6,152 nucleotides of DNA, from NCBI GenBank assembly GCA_007117945.1, contig SKTN01000340.1, forward strand, positions 1-6,152, written 5' to 3'. Shown here one piece after another: positions 1-5,615 of the stretch. Each line of letters opens with the position of its first letter. The first letter of the stretch is position 1. The stretch comes from Nitriliruptoraceae bacterium. GTDB taxonomy: Bacteria > Actinomycetota > Nitriliruptoria > Nitriliruptorales > Nitriliruptoraceae. A program made the translations under genes and the position numbers. The notes below the pieces were generated by a model. It did not search any database. It was given only the letters and a program-made list of their open reading frames with translations, and was not told where the DNA came from.

Positions 1-153
1 CGCGAGAAGGACAAGGGTCTGTCCGCGGGCGAGAAGCGCATGCTCACCAAGGCCAAGCAGATCCTGCTCTCCGAGCTCGCCGTCGCCATCAAGAAGGACG
101 AGGAGCAGGCCGAGGCGCTGGTCGAGGAGACCCTGGTCACCGCCCACGGCTGA
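1..153 (+). CDS. carD: CarD, RNA polymerase-binding transcription regulator (C-terminal end only)
   Basis: The window opens inside this gene; only the last 50 codons and the TGA stop are visible. The residues match the C-terminal helical domain of actinobacterial CarD, including the strongly conserved GLSAGEKRML stretch followed by an ARQIL-like helix (here AKQILLSELA) and an acidic end. In the family, the N-terminal Tudor-like domain (outside the window) binds the RNA polymerase beta subunit. The C-terminal domain seen here contacts promoter DNA at the upstream edge of the bubble and stabilises open complexes, notably at rRNA promoters. Position supports the call, because carD directly precedes ispD-ispF-cysS-rlmB in mycobacteria. 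Nothing suggests damage to the visible part; the start and promoter lie upstream of the window. Confidence 0.93.
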   Translation, partial: REKDKGLSAGEKRMLTKAKQILLSELAVAIKKDEEQAEALVEETLVTAHG

Positions 154-160
154 GCTGGCC

Positions 161-229
161 GGCCCACCGGGCCCTGCGAGCGCGGTCCACCGGGCCCTGC
201 CAGCGCGGTCCACCGGGCAACGCCGGCGG
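161..229. repeat. 23-bp tandem repeat, three copies, each able to form a small stem-loop
   Basis: Three consecutive 23-bp units occupy 161-183, 184-206 and 207-229. Units 1 and 2 differ at 2 positions; unit 3 matches unit 2 at 18 of 23. Each unit begins with a possible hairpin, GG(C/T)CC-ACC-GGGCC. Unit 1 forms a perfect 5-bp stem at 161-173, unit 2 has one G-U pair, and unit 3 keeps four pairs. The array starts 8 bases after the carD stop, so it would lie in the 3' untranslated part of the carD message. There is no U-tract, so a canonical intrinsic terminator is not supported. It may act in RNA processing or attenuation, or be a chance tandem duplication. Confidence 0.7.
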
Positions 230-259
230 CGCCGGGCGCTCGGCCGACGGACCGCCGCG

Positions 260-265
260 TAGCAT
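260..265 (+). promoter_or_regulatory. Possible -10 element (TAGCAT) ahead of the PIN/TRAM gene
   Basis: TAGCAT fits the loose actinobacterial -10 pattern TANNNT and stands out in otherwise GC-rich DNA. It would place a transcription start about 20-25 bases before the start codon of the next gene. No convincing -35 hexamer lies 16-18 bases upstream, so this is weak. Read-through from carD is an equally good explanation for expression of the operon. Confidence 0.25.
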
Positions 266-293
266 CGCGGCCATCGGCGAGGGCCTGGGGGCC

Positions 294-1388
294 GTGATGG
301 TGCAGCGGGACGTGCCGCGTGAGCACGTGGTCGTGGAGCTCGTGCGCCTCGGCATCGTGCTCGCGGCAACGGGTGCGGGCTACGCCCTGGGTGAGCCCCT
401 GCACGCCTGGGTGACCTTCGACGACCCCTCAACCACCCGCCTCGTCACCTCGATGCTGGGGGCCCTGGTGGGCTACCTGGCCGGCGGGCTGCTCGGCCGG
501 ATCCTGGTCCGCGGCGCCCAGGGGGCTGCCGTCCGGTTGACCCGGGTGCCGGCCATCCAGCTGATCGCCGGCGCACTCGGTGGGGCCGTGGGTGCCCTGC
601 TCGCCCTAGCCATCGCGGCGCCCCTGCTGCTCCTGCCCGGTCAGCGCTTCACCGTGCCGGCGCTCCTGCTGGTCCTGATCACCCTGGTCTACGCCGGCGT
701 GCTCCTCGGCAGCGCCCGGGCCGCGGAGCTCGGTCGCTACGTCGGCATGCGCGGCCGCCTCGAGGTCCGCACCCCCTCCCGGGGGGCGGGTGTCAAGGTC
801 GTCGACAGCTCCGCACTGATCGACGGGCGGATCGTCGATGTGGCTCGGGCCGGCTACCTCGAGGGCACCCTGGTGGTGCCCCGACCCGTCGTCACCGAGG
901 TGGAACGCATCGCCGAGCACGACCAGGAGCACCGCCGCAAGCTCGGCCAGCGAGGGCTGCACACCTTCCAGGTCCTCCAGGACGAGGGGCTGGTGGCCGT
1001 CGAGGTCGACGAGAGCGAACTCGCCGGTGTGGGGCCCGTGGACGAGCAGCTGGTGGCCCTGTGCCGTGACCGGGCCGCGGCCCTGATCACCGCCGATGCG
1101 CCCCTGGCGGAGACCGCGCAGGCCGCGGGGATCCGGGTCCTCAACCCCCACGCCCTGGCGGACGCGATGCGCTCGCCGGTGCTGCCCGGTGACCGCCTCG
1201 GGCTGCTGCTGGTGCGTGCCGGTCGCGATGCGGGGCAGGCCATCGGCTACCTCGAGGACGGCACGATGGTGGTCGTCGAGCACGCCCGCGACCGGGTCGG
1301 TGACGAGGTGGAGGTCGACGTCACCTCGATCGTGCAGTCGCGCACGGGACGGCTGCTGTTCGCGACCCCCGCCCCCGCACAGCCATGA
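294..1388 (+). CDS. Membrane-anchored PIN/TRAM-domain protein, YacL family, probable RNase
   Basis: The 364-residue protein has the YacL layout and about the usual length. Four hydrophobic segments lie near residues 12-33, 50-73, 88-114 and 121-142. A PIN nuclease domain (about 168-291) follows, then a C-terminal TRAM domain (about 295-356). The PIN acidic residues appear intact: D171 in VVDSSALIDGR, E202 or E204, D250 in VDEQLV and D268 in ITAD. Other YacL hallmarks are GTLVVPRPVVTEVE and the TRAM signature LEDGTMVVVE. PIN domains are metal-dependent RNases and TRAM domains bind RNA, so a membrane-tethered RNase is the likely role; the substrate is not known to me. GTG 294 (GGCGAGGG ten bases upstream) and the adjacent ATG 297 are equally plausible starts. 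The stop overlaps the ispD start (ATGA), so the two genes are co-translated. Confidence 0.9.
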   Translation: MMVQRDVPREHVVVELVRLGIVLAATGAGYALGEPLHAWVTFDDPSTTRLVTSMLGALVGYLAGGLLGRILVRGAQGAAVRLTRVPAIQLIAGALGGAVGALLALAIAAPLLLLPGQRFTVPALLLVLITLVYAGVLLGSARAAELGRYVGMRGRLEVRTPSRGAGVKVVDSSALIDGRIVDVARAGYLEGTLVVPRPVVTEVERIAEHDQEHRRKLGQRGLHTFQVLQDEGLVAVEVDESELAGVGPVDEQLVALCRDRAAALITADAPLAETAQAAGIRVLNPHALADAMRSPVLPGDRLGLLLVRAGRDAGQAIGYLEDGTMVVVEHARDRVGDEVEVDVTSIVQSRTGRLLFATPAPAQP

Positions 1389-2341
1389 GCGGGAGCCCGG
1401 GCGCGACCGGCGCTACACCCCGCCGCGCAGCCGCCGAGCCGGGTCGCGACACGCGGCGGGGGCCGGTCCGTATCGGTGCCGTGGTGGTGGCCGCCGGCAG
1501 CGGTGACCGGCTCGGTGCCAGCACCCCGAAGGCGCTGGTGGAGCTCCGGGGGCGCAGCCTCCTCGCCCACACCCTGGCGGGCCTGGCGGCGGCGGGCCTC
1601 CCACCGGCGGTGGTGGTCCACACCCCGGGGGCGGGGGCGGCCTTCGCCGCGGCCACGGGAGGGCTGCCCGTGGCCGCACTGGTGCCCGGTGGTGCCACCC
1701 GCACGGCCAGCGTCGCTGCGGGCGTCGCTGCCCTCGACGACGACGTCGAGGTGGTGGCGGTCCACGACGCGGCGCGGCCCCTGACCCCACCGGGGGTGAT
1801 CGCCGCAGCGGTGGAGGCGGTGCCGGTGGGCGGTGACGTGCTGGCGGCGGCCCCGGGGATCCCCGTGGCCGACACCCTCAAGCGCACGACCCGACCTGCC
1901 GGTGATCGCACCCCCACTGGCGGGGCCGTGGGCGGGGGCGCCCAGGCGGCCGTGCGCGGTGGCGGTGGTGACCTGCCCGAGGTCGTGGCGACCGTGGACC
2001 GCACGGGGATGGTCGGCATCCAGACCCCCCAGGTGTTCACCCGCCGCGTGCTCGCGACGGCGCTGCGGGCGGTCGCGGAAGGCCGGGAGGCGACCGACGA
2101 CCTCGCCCTGGTCGAGGAACTGCGCGACGCCGGCAGGCTCACCGGGCGCATCGTCGTGGTGCCGGGCTCGGTGTGGTCGCGCAAGGTCACCTACCGCGCC
2201 GACCTCGAGCTGCTGGAGTTGCTGGCCGCCCACGCCGACCCGGGGACGCTCGACCCGGGTGGAGGGCAGGGCGGGGTCCCGCCGGCTCCCGGCGCAGCCG
2301 GCCCCGCGGGGCGGGGACGTGATGGGGGAGGTGGCGGGTGA
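1385..2341 (+). CDS. ispD: 2-C-methyl-D-erythritol 4-phosphate cytidylyltransferase, with unusual Gly/Pro-rich additions
   Basis: IspD joins CTP and MEP to form CDP-methylerythritol, the third step of the MEP isoprenoid pathway in the cytosol. Core motifs are present: the CTP loop AAGSGDRLGASTPKA (36-50, with R42 and K49), GGATRTASV (102-110), VHDAARP (126-132), DTLKR (163-167), TVDRTGMVGIQTPQVF (203-218), the TDDLALVEE segment (237-245) and RKVT with K267 near the end. At 318 residues it is far longer than the usual roughly 230. The excess is about 27 residues at the N-terminus, a Gly-rich stretch of about 25 extra residues between DTLKR and TVDR, and a Gly/Pro-rich tail (about 285-318). ATG 1385 overlaps the previous stop by ATGA and has no Shine-Dalgarno sequence, so initiation probably depends on coupling. 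No alternative in-frame start lies before the CTP loop region. The stop overlaps ispF by GTGA. Confidence 0.93.
   Translation: MSGSPGATGATPRRAAAEPGRDTRRGPVRIGAVVVAAGSGDRLGASTPKALVELRGRSLLAHTLAGLAAAGLPPAVVVHTPGAGAAFAAATGGLPVAALVPGGATRTASVAAGVAALDDDVEVVAVHDAARPLTPPGVIAAAVEAVPVGGDVLAAAPGIPVADTLKRTTRPAGDRTPTGGAVGGGAQAAVRGGGGDLPEVVATVDRTGMVGIQTPQVFTRRVLATALRAVAEGREATDDLALVEELRDAGRLTGRIVVVPGSVWSRKVTYRADLELLELLAAHADPGTLDPGGGQGGVPPAPGAAGPAGRGRDGGGGG
2326..2331 (+). promoter_or_regulatory. Ribosome binding site for ispF
   Basis: GGGAGG, within a G-rich run, lies six bases before GTG 2338. It is inside the ispD coding sequence and supports GTG 2338, which overlaps the ispD stop as GTGA. It is the only overlap junction in this window with a clear Shine-Dalgarno sequence. 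Confidence 0.65.
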
Positions 2342-2838
2342 TCCCGGGCAGCGTGCGGATCGGCCAGGGTGTCGACGTGCACCCCTTCAGCGAGGCCGAG
2401 GATCGGGCCCTGATCCTGTGCGGTGTGCCCGTGGCTGGTGGCCAGGGCCTCGCCGGACACAGCGACGCCGACGTCGGACTGCACGCCGTTGCCGACGCCC
2501 TGCTCGGTGCTGCGGCACTGGGTGACCTGGGCGCACGCTTCGGTGTCGACCGCCCGGAGACCGCGGGTGCCGACTCCACGTCCCTGCTGGAGGCGGTGGT
2601 CGCCGACGTGGCCGCCGCGGGCTGGCAGGTCGGCAACCTCGACGTCACCATCGTGGCGCAACGGCCCCGGCTCGCCCCCCACCGTGCAGCGATGCGGGCG
2701 CACCTCGCCGGGGTGTGCCGGGTGGAGGTCGCGGCGGTGTCGGTGAAGTTCACCACCACCGACCACCTCGGTGCCCTGGGGCGTGGCGAGGGCATCCTGG
2801 CGACGGCGTCCTGTCTGCTGCTGTCGCAGCAGCGGTAG
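2338..2838 (+). CDS. ispF: 2-C-methyl-D-erythritol 2,4-cyclodiphosphate synthase
   Basis: IspF cyclises CDP-methylerythritol 2-phosphate to the 2,4-cyclodiphosphate and releases CMP, the fifth MEP-pathway step, as a trimer with active sites between subunits. The 166 residues match the family throughout. RIGQGVDVHPF gives metal ligands D13 and H15, and HSDADVGLHA gives the third ligand H49, with H41 and D43 as the conserved substrate-side residues. ADALLGAAALGDLG, GADSTSLL, GNLDVTIVAQ and TTTDHLGALGRGEG follow in the normal order. Minor variation is seen in the last motif (KFTTTD for the usual KATTTE). The GTG start overlaps the ispD stop by four bases and has a good Shine-Dalgarno sequence. 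IspD and IspF flank IspE in the pathway and are naturally fused in some bacteria; here they remain separate but tightly coupled. The gene looks intact. Confidence 0.96.
   Translation: MIPGSVRIGQGVDVHPFSEAEDRALILCGVPVAGGQGLAGHSDADVGLHAVADALLGAAALGDLGARFGVDRPETAGADSTSLLEAVVADVAAAGWQVGNLDVTIVAQRPRLAPHRAAMRAHLAGVCRVEVAAVSVKFTTTDHLGALGRGEGILATASCLLLSQQR
2815..2832 (+). other. Stem-loop at the 3' end of ispF
   Basis: CTGCTGC (2815-2821) and GCAGCAG (2826-2832) form a perfect 7-bp stem with loop TGTC, three bases before the ispF TAG stop. No U-tract follows. It codes for LLLSQQ-type residues, so it may arise by chance from codon choice. If real, it would sit at the ispF-cysS boundary, where transcript processing or partial attenuation could act. 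Confidence 0.3.
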
Positions 2839-2902
2839 GCTCCGCGGTCGGCACGCGGCCGGTGGCCGTTGACGAGCATCCCCCCCCACCCGGTGGTCCC
2901 CG

Positions 2903-4336
2903 ATGACGCTGTCGTTGTACGACACCCTCACCCGTGAGCAGCGGCCCTTCACCCCGCGCGAGGCGGGGAAGGCGTCGTTGTACGTGTGCGGCCCCACGGT
3001 GCAGGGTGATGCCCACATCGGTCACGGGCGGGCCGCGGTGGTCTTCGACGTCCTGCGCCGCTACCTCGACTGGAGCGGCTACGCCGTCACCTTCGTGCAG
3101 AACGTCACCGATATCGATGACAAGATCATCCTGCGGGCGCGGCGCGAGGGGTTGGAGCCCGCCGTGGTCGCCACCCGCTACACCCGGGCCTGGAACCGGA
3201 CCATGGACGCCCTCGGGGTGCTGCCGCCGGACGTCCAGCCCCTGGCCACGGGCCACCTGCTGGAGATGCAGGCGCTGATCCAGCGCCTGGTCGACCAGGA
3301 CAAGGCCTACGCCGTGGACGGCAACGTGTTCTTCCGCGTCCGCAGCTTCGAAGGGTACGGGAAGCTGTCGCGGCGGCGTGTGGACGACATGCAGCAGGGC
3401 GAGGACATCGTGGACGCCTCCGACAAGGAGGACCCCCTCGACTTCGCCATGTGGAAGGCCGCCAAGCCCGGGGAGCCCGCGTGGGCCTCACCCTGGGGTG
3501 ATGGCCGCCCGGGGTGGCACATCGAGTGCTCGGCCATGGCCGCCAAGCACCTCGGCCACGGCTTCGACGTCCACGGCGGTGGGCTGGACCTGGTGTTCCC
3601 CCACCACGAGAACGAGATCGCCCAGCACGAGGCTGCCCACGGGGACACCTTCGCCCGCTACTGGGTGCACAACGGCATGGTCCAGATGGGCACGGAGAAG
3701 ATGTCGAAGTCGGTGGGCAACGTCATCTCCCTGCAGGAGGCCCTCGGGAGCTGGGGGGTCGGGCCCCTGCGCCTGTGGTACCTCTCCGCCCAGCACCGCA
3801 CCCCGCTGACCTTCGAGACGGCCCGGTTGCGTGACGCGGCTGCGGTCCACCAACGCTTCGTCACCTTCCTGCGCTCGGCGCATCGGGTGACGGAGGGGGT
3901 GGAGGCCGACGCCGCGGCCGCAGCACCCCACCGCGCGGCCTTCGCCGCAGCCATGGACGCCGATCTCAACGCCCCGGCTGCCGTCGCGGCCCTGCACGAG
4001 CTGGTCACCGCCGGCAACGAGGCGCTGACCGCGGCGGAGGGTGGCGAGGTGGCCGCCCGGGGACGGGTGGCCAGCCTGGCTGAGAGCCTGACCGAGCTCG
4101 GCGACGGGGTGCTCGGTCTGCACCTCGAGGCCTCCCTGGCGGACGCGGCCGGTGTCGAGCAGCAGCTCGGTGCCCTCGTGGGGTCCCTGCTGGAACAGCG
4201 GGCCGAGGCCCGTGCGGCTCGGGACTTCGCCACCGCCGACGCGATCCGTGACCAGCTCGGTGCCGCGGGGGTGGTGGTGGAGGACCGGCCCGACGGGGCC
4301 AGGTGGTACGTCGCCGACGTGTCGTCACCCGCGTGA
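2903..4336 (+). CDS. cysS: Cysteinyl-tRNA synthetase
   Basis: CysS attaches cysteine to tRNA-Cys in the cytosol with ATP. The 477-residue length is normal for a bacterial class I CysRS. In order: YVCGPTVQGDAHIGHGR with zinc ligand C29 and the HIGH motif (38-41), VTDIDDKII (68-76), GWHIECSAM with zinc ligand C209, HGGGLDLVFPHHENEIAQ with ligands H234 and E238, and the KMSKS loop (266-270). The DALR-type helical domain and tRNA-binding end follow, including ARDFATADAIRDQL (439-452). The terminal sequence argues against the related ligase MshC, which is shorter and has a different C-terminus. ATG 2903 lies 64 bases after ispF and lacks a good Shine-Dalgarno sequence; GGTGG six bases upstream is a weak candidate, and a run of eight C residues (2880-2887) lies just before it. 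The stop overlaps rlmB by GTGA. Confidence 0.96.
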   Translation: MTLSLYDTLTREQRPFTPREAGKASLYVCGPTVQGDAHIGHGRAAVVFDVLRRYLDWSGYAVTFVQNVTDIDDKIILRARREGLEPAVVATRYTRAWNRTMDALGVLPPDVQPLATGHLLEMQALIQRLVDQDKAYAVDGNVFFRVRSFEGYGKLSRRRVDDMQQGEDIVDASDKEDPLDFAMWKAAKPGEPAWASPWGDGRPGWHIECSAMAAKHLGHGFDVHGGGLDLVFPHHENEIAQHEAAHGDTFARYWVHNGMVQMGTEKMSKSVGNVISLQEALGSWGVGPLRLWYLSAQHRTPLTFETARLRDAAAVHQRFVTFLRSAHRVTEGVEADAAAAAPHRAAFAAAMDADLNAPAAVAALHELVTAGNEALTAAEGGEVAARGRVASLAESLTELGDGVLGLHLEASLADAAGVEQQLGALVGSLLEQRAEARAARDFATADAIRDQLGAAGVVVEDRPDGARWYVADVSSPA

Positions 4337-5118
4337 GCCGTCGGGGCCGTCCGGGCGGGCGGGACGCCGCGGCGGACCACCGGCTGGTCGGCGGGGTCCA
4401 TCCCGTGCGGGAGCTGTTGCGGGCGGGGACGCCCGTTGCGGAGCTGCTGCTGGCCAGCGGCCGGGAGCGTGACACGGCCACCCGGGAGCTGGAGGAGCTC
4501 GCGGCCGCAGCAGGGGTGAGCGTGCGGCGGGTCGAGCGTGAGGAGCTCGACCGCGCGACCGACGGGCTGGTCCACCAGGGCGTGGTCGCCGTGGCACCAC
4601 CCTTCCGGACGGTGCGCCTGGAGCAGGTGCTGGCAGCGGCTGAGGCGGCGGGCGAACCACCGCTGCTGGTGGCGCTGGACGGGGTGACCGACCCCCACAA
4701 CCTCGGCTCGATCGCGCGCACCGCGGAGGCCGTCGGCGCCCACGGCCTGCTGCTGCCGGGGCGCCGGACGGCGAGCGTGACACCCGTGGTGGAGAAGGCG
4801 GCGGCCGGCGCGTTGGCGCACCTGCCGGTCGCCGAGGTGGGCAACCTGGTGCGGGCGCTCGGCGAGCTGGCTGCGGTGGGGGTGTGGTCCCTGGGGCTCG
4901 ACGGTGAGGCGACGGTCACCCTGACCGACCACCCCCTGGCGGCCGAGGCGTGCGTGCTGGTGGTCGGTGCGGAGGGGGCGGGACTGGCGCGCCTCACCCG
5001 GGAACGCTGCGACGCGCTGGTGCGCCTGCCGATGCGGGGTCGCGTCGGGTCCCTCAACGCCTCGGTGGCGGCGGGGGTCGCCCTCTACGAGCTGCGTCGG
5101 CGTCGGGATGCCGGCTGA
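4333..5118 (+). CDS. rlmB: 23S rRNA 2'-O-ribose methyltransferase, TrmH/SpoU (SPOUT) family, RlmB type
   Basis: This is a SAM-dependent SPOUT methyltransferase; by homology it methylates the ribose of a 23S rRNA guanosine (Gm2251 in E. coli). Numbered from GTG 4333 (261 residues), an N-terminal SpoU substrate-binding domain (about 16-90, beginning HRLVGGVHPVRELL) precedes the knotted methylase domain. Motif 1 is DGVTDPHNLGSIARTAEA (N123, R129), motif 2 is VVGAEGAGL (210-218) and motif 3 is GSLNASVAAGVALYE (239-253). PVVEKAAAGAL (151-161) also matches RlmB. GTG 4333 overlaps the cysS stop as GTGA, like the other operon junctions, so I prefer it to the in-frame GTG at 4303, which would add ten Arg/Val-rich residues. 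No Shine-Dalgarno sequence is seen. The exact target is inferred; other TrmH-family enzymes modify different RNAs, but the cysS-rlmB order supports RlmB. Confidence 0.9.
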   Translation: MSRRGRPGGRDAAADHRLVGGVHPVRELLRAGTPVAELLLASGRERDTATRELEELAAAAGVSVRRVEREELDRATDGLVHQGVVAVAPPFRTVRLEQVLAAAEAAGEPPLLVALDGVTDPHNLGSIARTAEAVGAHGLLLPGRRTASVTPVVEKAAAGALAHLPVAEVGNLVRALGELAAVGVWSLGLDGEATVTLTDHPLAAEACVLVVGAEGAGLARLTRERCDALVRLPMRGRVGSLNASVAAGVALYELRRRRDAG

Positions 5119-5145
5119 GGCCGCCCGGGTCGGGTCGTTGCGGCC
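5119..5145 (+). other. GC-rich inverted repeat directly after rlmB
   Basis: GGCCGC (5119-5124) and GCGGCC (5140-5145) could pair around a 15-base loop that itself holds CCCGGG. It begins at the base after the rlmB stop. No U-tract follows, so it is only a weak candidate for the operon's 3' end structure. Confidence 0.25.
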
Positions 5146-5200
5146 CGTGGGGCGCGCCGCTGCCGCCGGGCGTTCCCTCGCGTTCCGCGCACGGCACCCG

Positions 5201-5206
5201 TAGGGT
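5201..5206 (+). promoter_or_regulatory. Possible -10 element (TAGGGT) for the small downstream gene
   Basis: TAGGGT fits the actinobacterial -10 pattern TANNNT and lies in non-coding DNA 83 bases after rlmB, followed by GTCCGTGG. No TTGAC-like -35 element lies 16-19 bases upstream. If used, it gives the small gene its own transcript with a leader of roughly 120 bases. The rest of the gene-free stretch from 5207 to 5335 holds only the C-rich segment and short leader ORFs noted separately. Confidence 0.3.
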
Positions 5207-5235
5207 CCGTGGCAGCGATCCGCCCCGAACGTGAT

Positions 5236-5300
5236 GACCCGCGCCACCCGGTCCTGCCCCCCGGATCACCCGACCCCCCGACCTCCCGCCCCCTGCCCTG
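5236..5300 (+). other. C-rich, G-poor leader segment, possible Rho loading region
   Basis: In these 65 bases I count 40 C, 13 G, 6 A and 6 T, a strong strand asymmetry compared with the balanced G and C of the surrounding genes. A C-rich, G-poor unstructured RNA is the usual signature of Rho utilisation sites. It lies between rlmB and the next gene, where operon transcription could end by Rho or be attenuated. The role is inferred; composition alone does not prove it. Confidence 0.3.
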
Positions 5301-5323
5301 TGCGACCCCGGAACCGATGAGCT

Positions 5324-5329
5324 GAGGTG
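5324..5329 (+). promoter_or_regulatory. Ribosome binding site deciding the start of the small gene
   Basis: GAGGTG is a six-base match to the extended Shine-Dalgarno consensus and sits six bases before GTG 5336. An upstream in-frame GTG at 5327 lies inside this site and would have only a weak GAG five bases before it, so 5336 is the better start. Confidence 0.6.
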
Positions 5330-5335
5330 CCCACC

Positions 5336-5572
5336 GTGGACGAGCTGCTGACCCGCCTGCACGACCTTGGCCTGGACGACGGCACGGCCGCGGAGGTCAC
5401 CGAGACCGTGCGGACCTTCCTGGAGCAGAAGCTCCCCGAGGAGCTGGTCGTCAAGCTCGACGACATCCTCAGCGGTGACCGGGAGACGATGGGCAGCCTG
5501 TTGGAGAAGGTGCCTGCGGACGCGCTGCCCGCGGACGTGCGTTCCCGGGTCAAGGGGTTCCTGGGGGGCTGA
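5336..5572 (+). CDS. Small acidic helical protein of unknown function
   Basis: I do not recognise this 78-residue protein. It starts DELLTRLHDLGLDDG, continues with EVTETVRTFLEQKLPEEL, and ends SRVKGFLGG. It is acidic (17 Asp or Glu against 9 Lys or Arg). Its heptad-like hydrophobic spacing and Gly or Pro breaks suggest three or four amphipathic helices. There is no signal peptide, membrane segment or cysteine, so it should be cytosolic and soluble. The pattern of short helices with LP(E/A)-type turns loosely recalls DUF2267-like helical proteins, but I would not assign it. Coding is supported by the good Shine-Dalgarno sequence, a sensible composition rather than the Arg/Pro/Ala-rich type of chance GC-rich frames, and a clean stop. 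An alternative GTG at 5327 adds three residues. It is the last plus-strand gene, convergent with the Lrp-type gene. Confidence 0.72.
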   Translation: MDELLTRLHDLGLDDGTAAEVTETVRTFLEQKLPEELVVKLDDILSGDRETMGSLLEKVPADALPADVRSRVKGFLGG

Positions 5573-5615
5573 GTGCCCTCGCGCCCGGTGCGGTGACCGC
5601 CGCCCGGTGACGGGT

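Noticed and set aside
606..1283. A 225-codon minus-strand open frame under the PIN/TRAM gene
   Set aside because: It is His/Gln/Gly-rich low-complexity translation, the mirror of the conserved PIN and TRAM coding sequence, with no motif of its own.
1247..2233. A 328-codon minus-strand open frame spanning the PIN/TRAM-ispD junction
   Set aside because: It crosses two well-supported genes antisense and its composition (Arg/Gly/His-rich) is that of a shadow frame.
2320..2340. Programmed -1 frameshift making an IspD-IspF fusion
   Set aside because: The frame allows it only over about 16 bases, the G-run is not a standard slippery heptamer, no downstream pseudoknot is evident, and ispF has its own good ribosome site.
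2839..2902. T-box riboswitch ahead of cysS
   Set aside because: The gap is only 64 bases and shows no T-box consensus, specifier stem or terminator/antiterminator pair.
2907..2985. Repeated TCGTTGTACG near the cysS start (2918 region and 2975 region), partly palindromic
   Set aside because: Both copies encode Ser-Leu-Tyr within conserved CysS sequence; codon reuse explains them better than an operator.
3658..5247. A 529-codon open frame on the minus strand under cysS and rlmB
   Set aside because: It is antisense to two genes with full catalytic motifs, has Arg/Pro/Ser/Thr-rich chance composition and no recognisable domain. Long antisense frames are expected at this GC content.
5119..5335. 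A tRNA gene after rlmB
   Set aside because: No TTCGA-type T-loop, acceptor stem pairing or cloverleaf spacing can be found on either strand.
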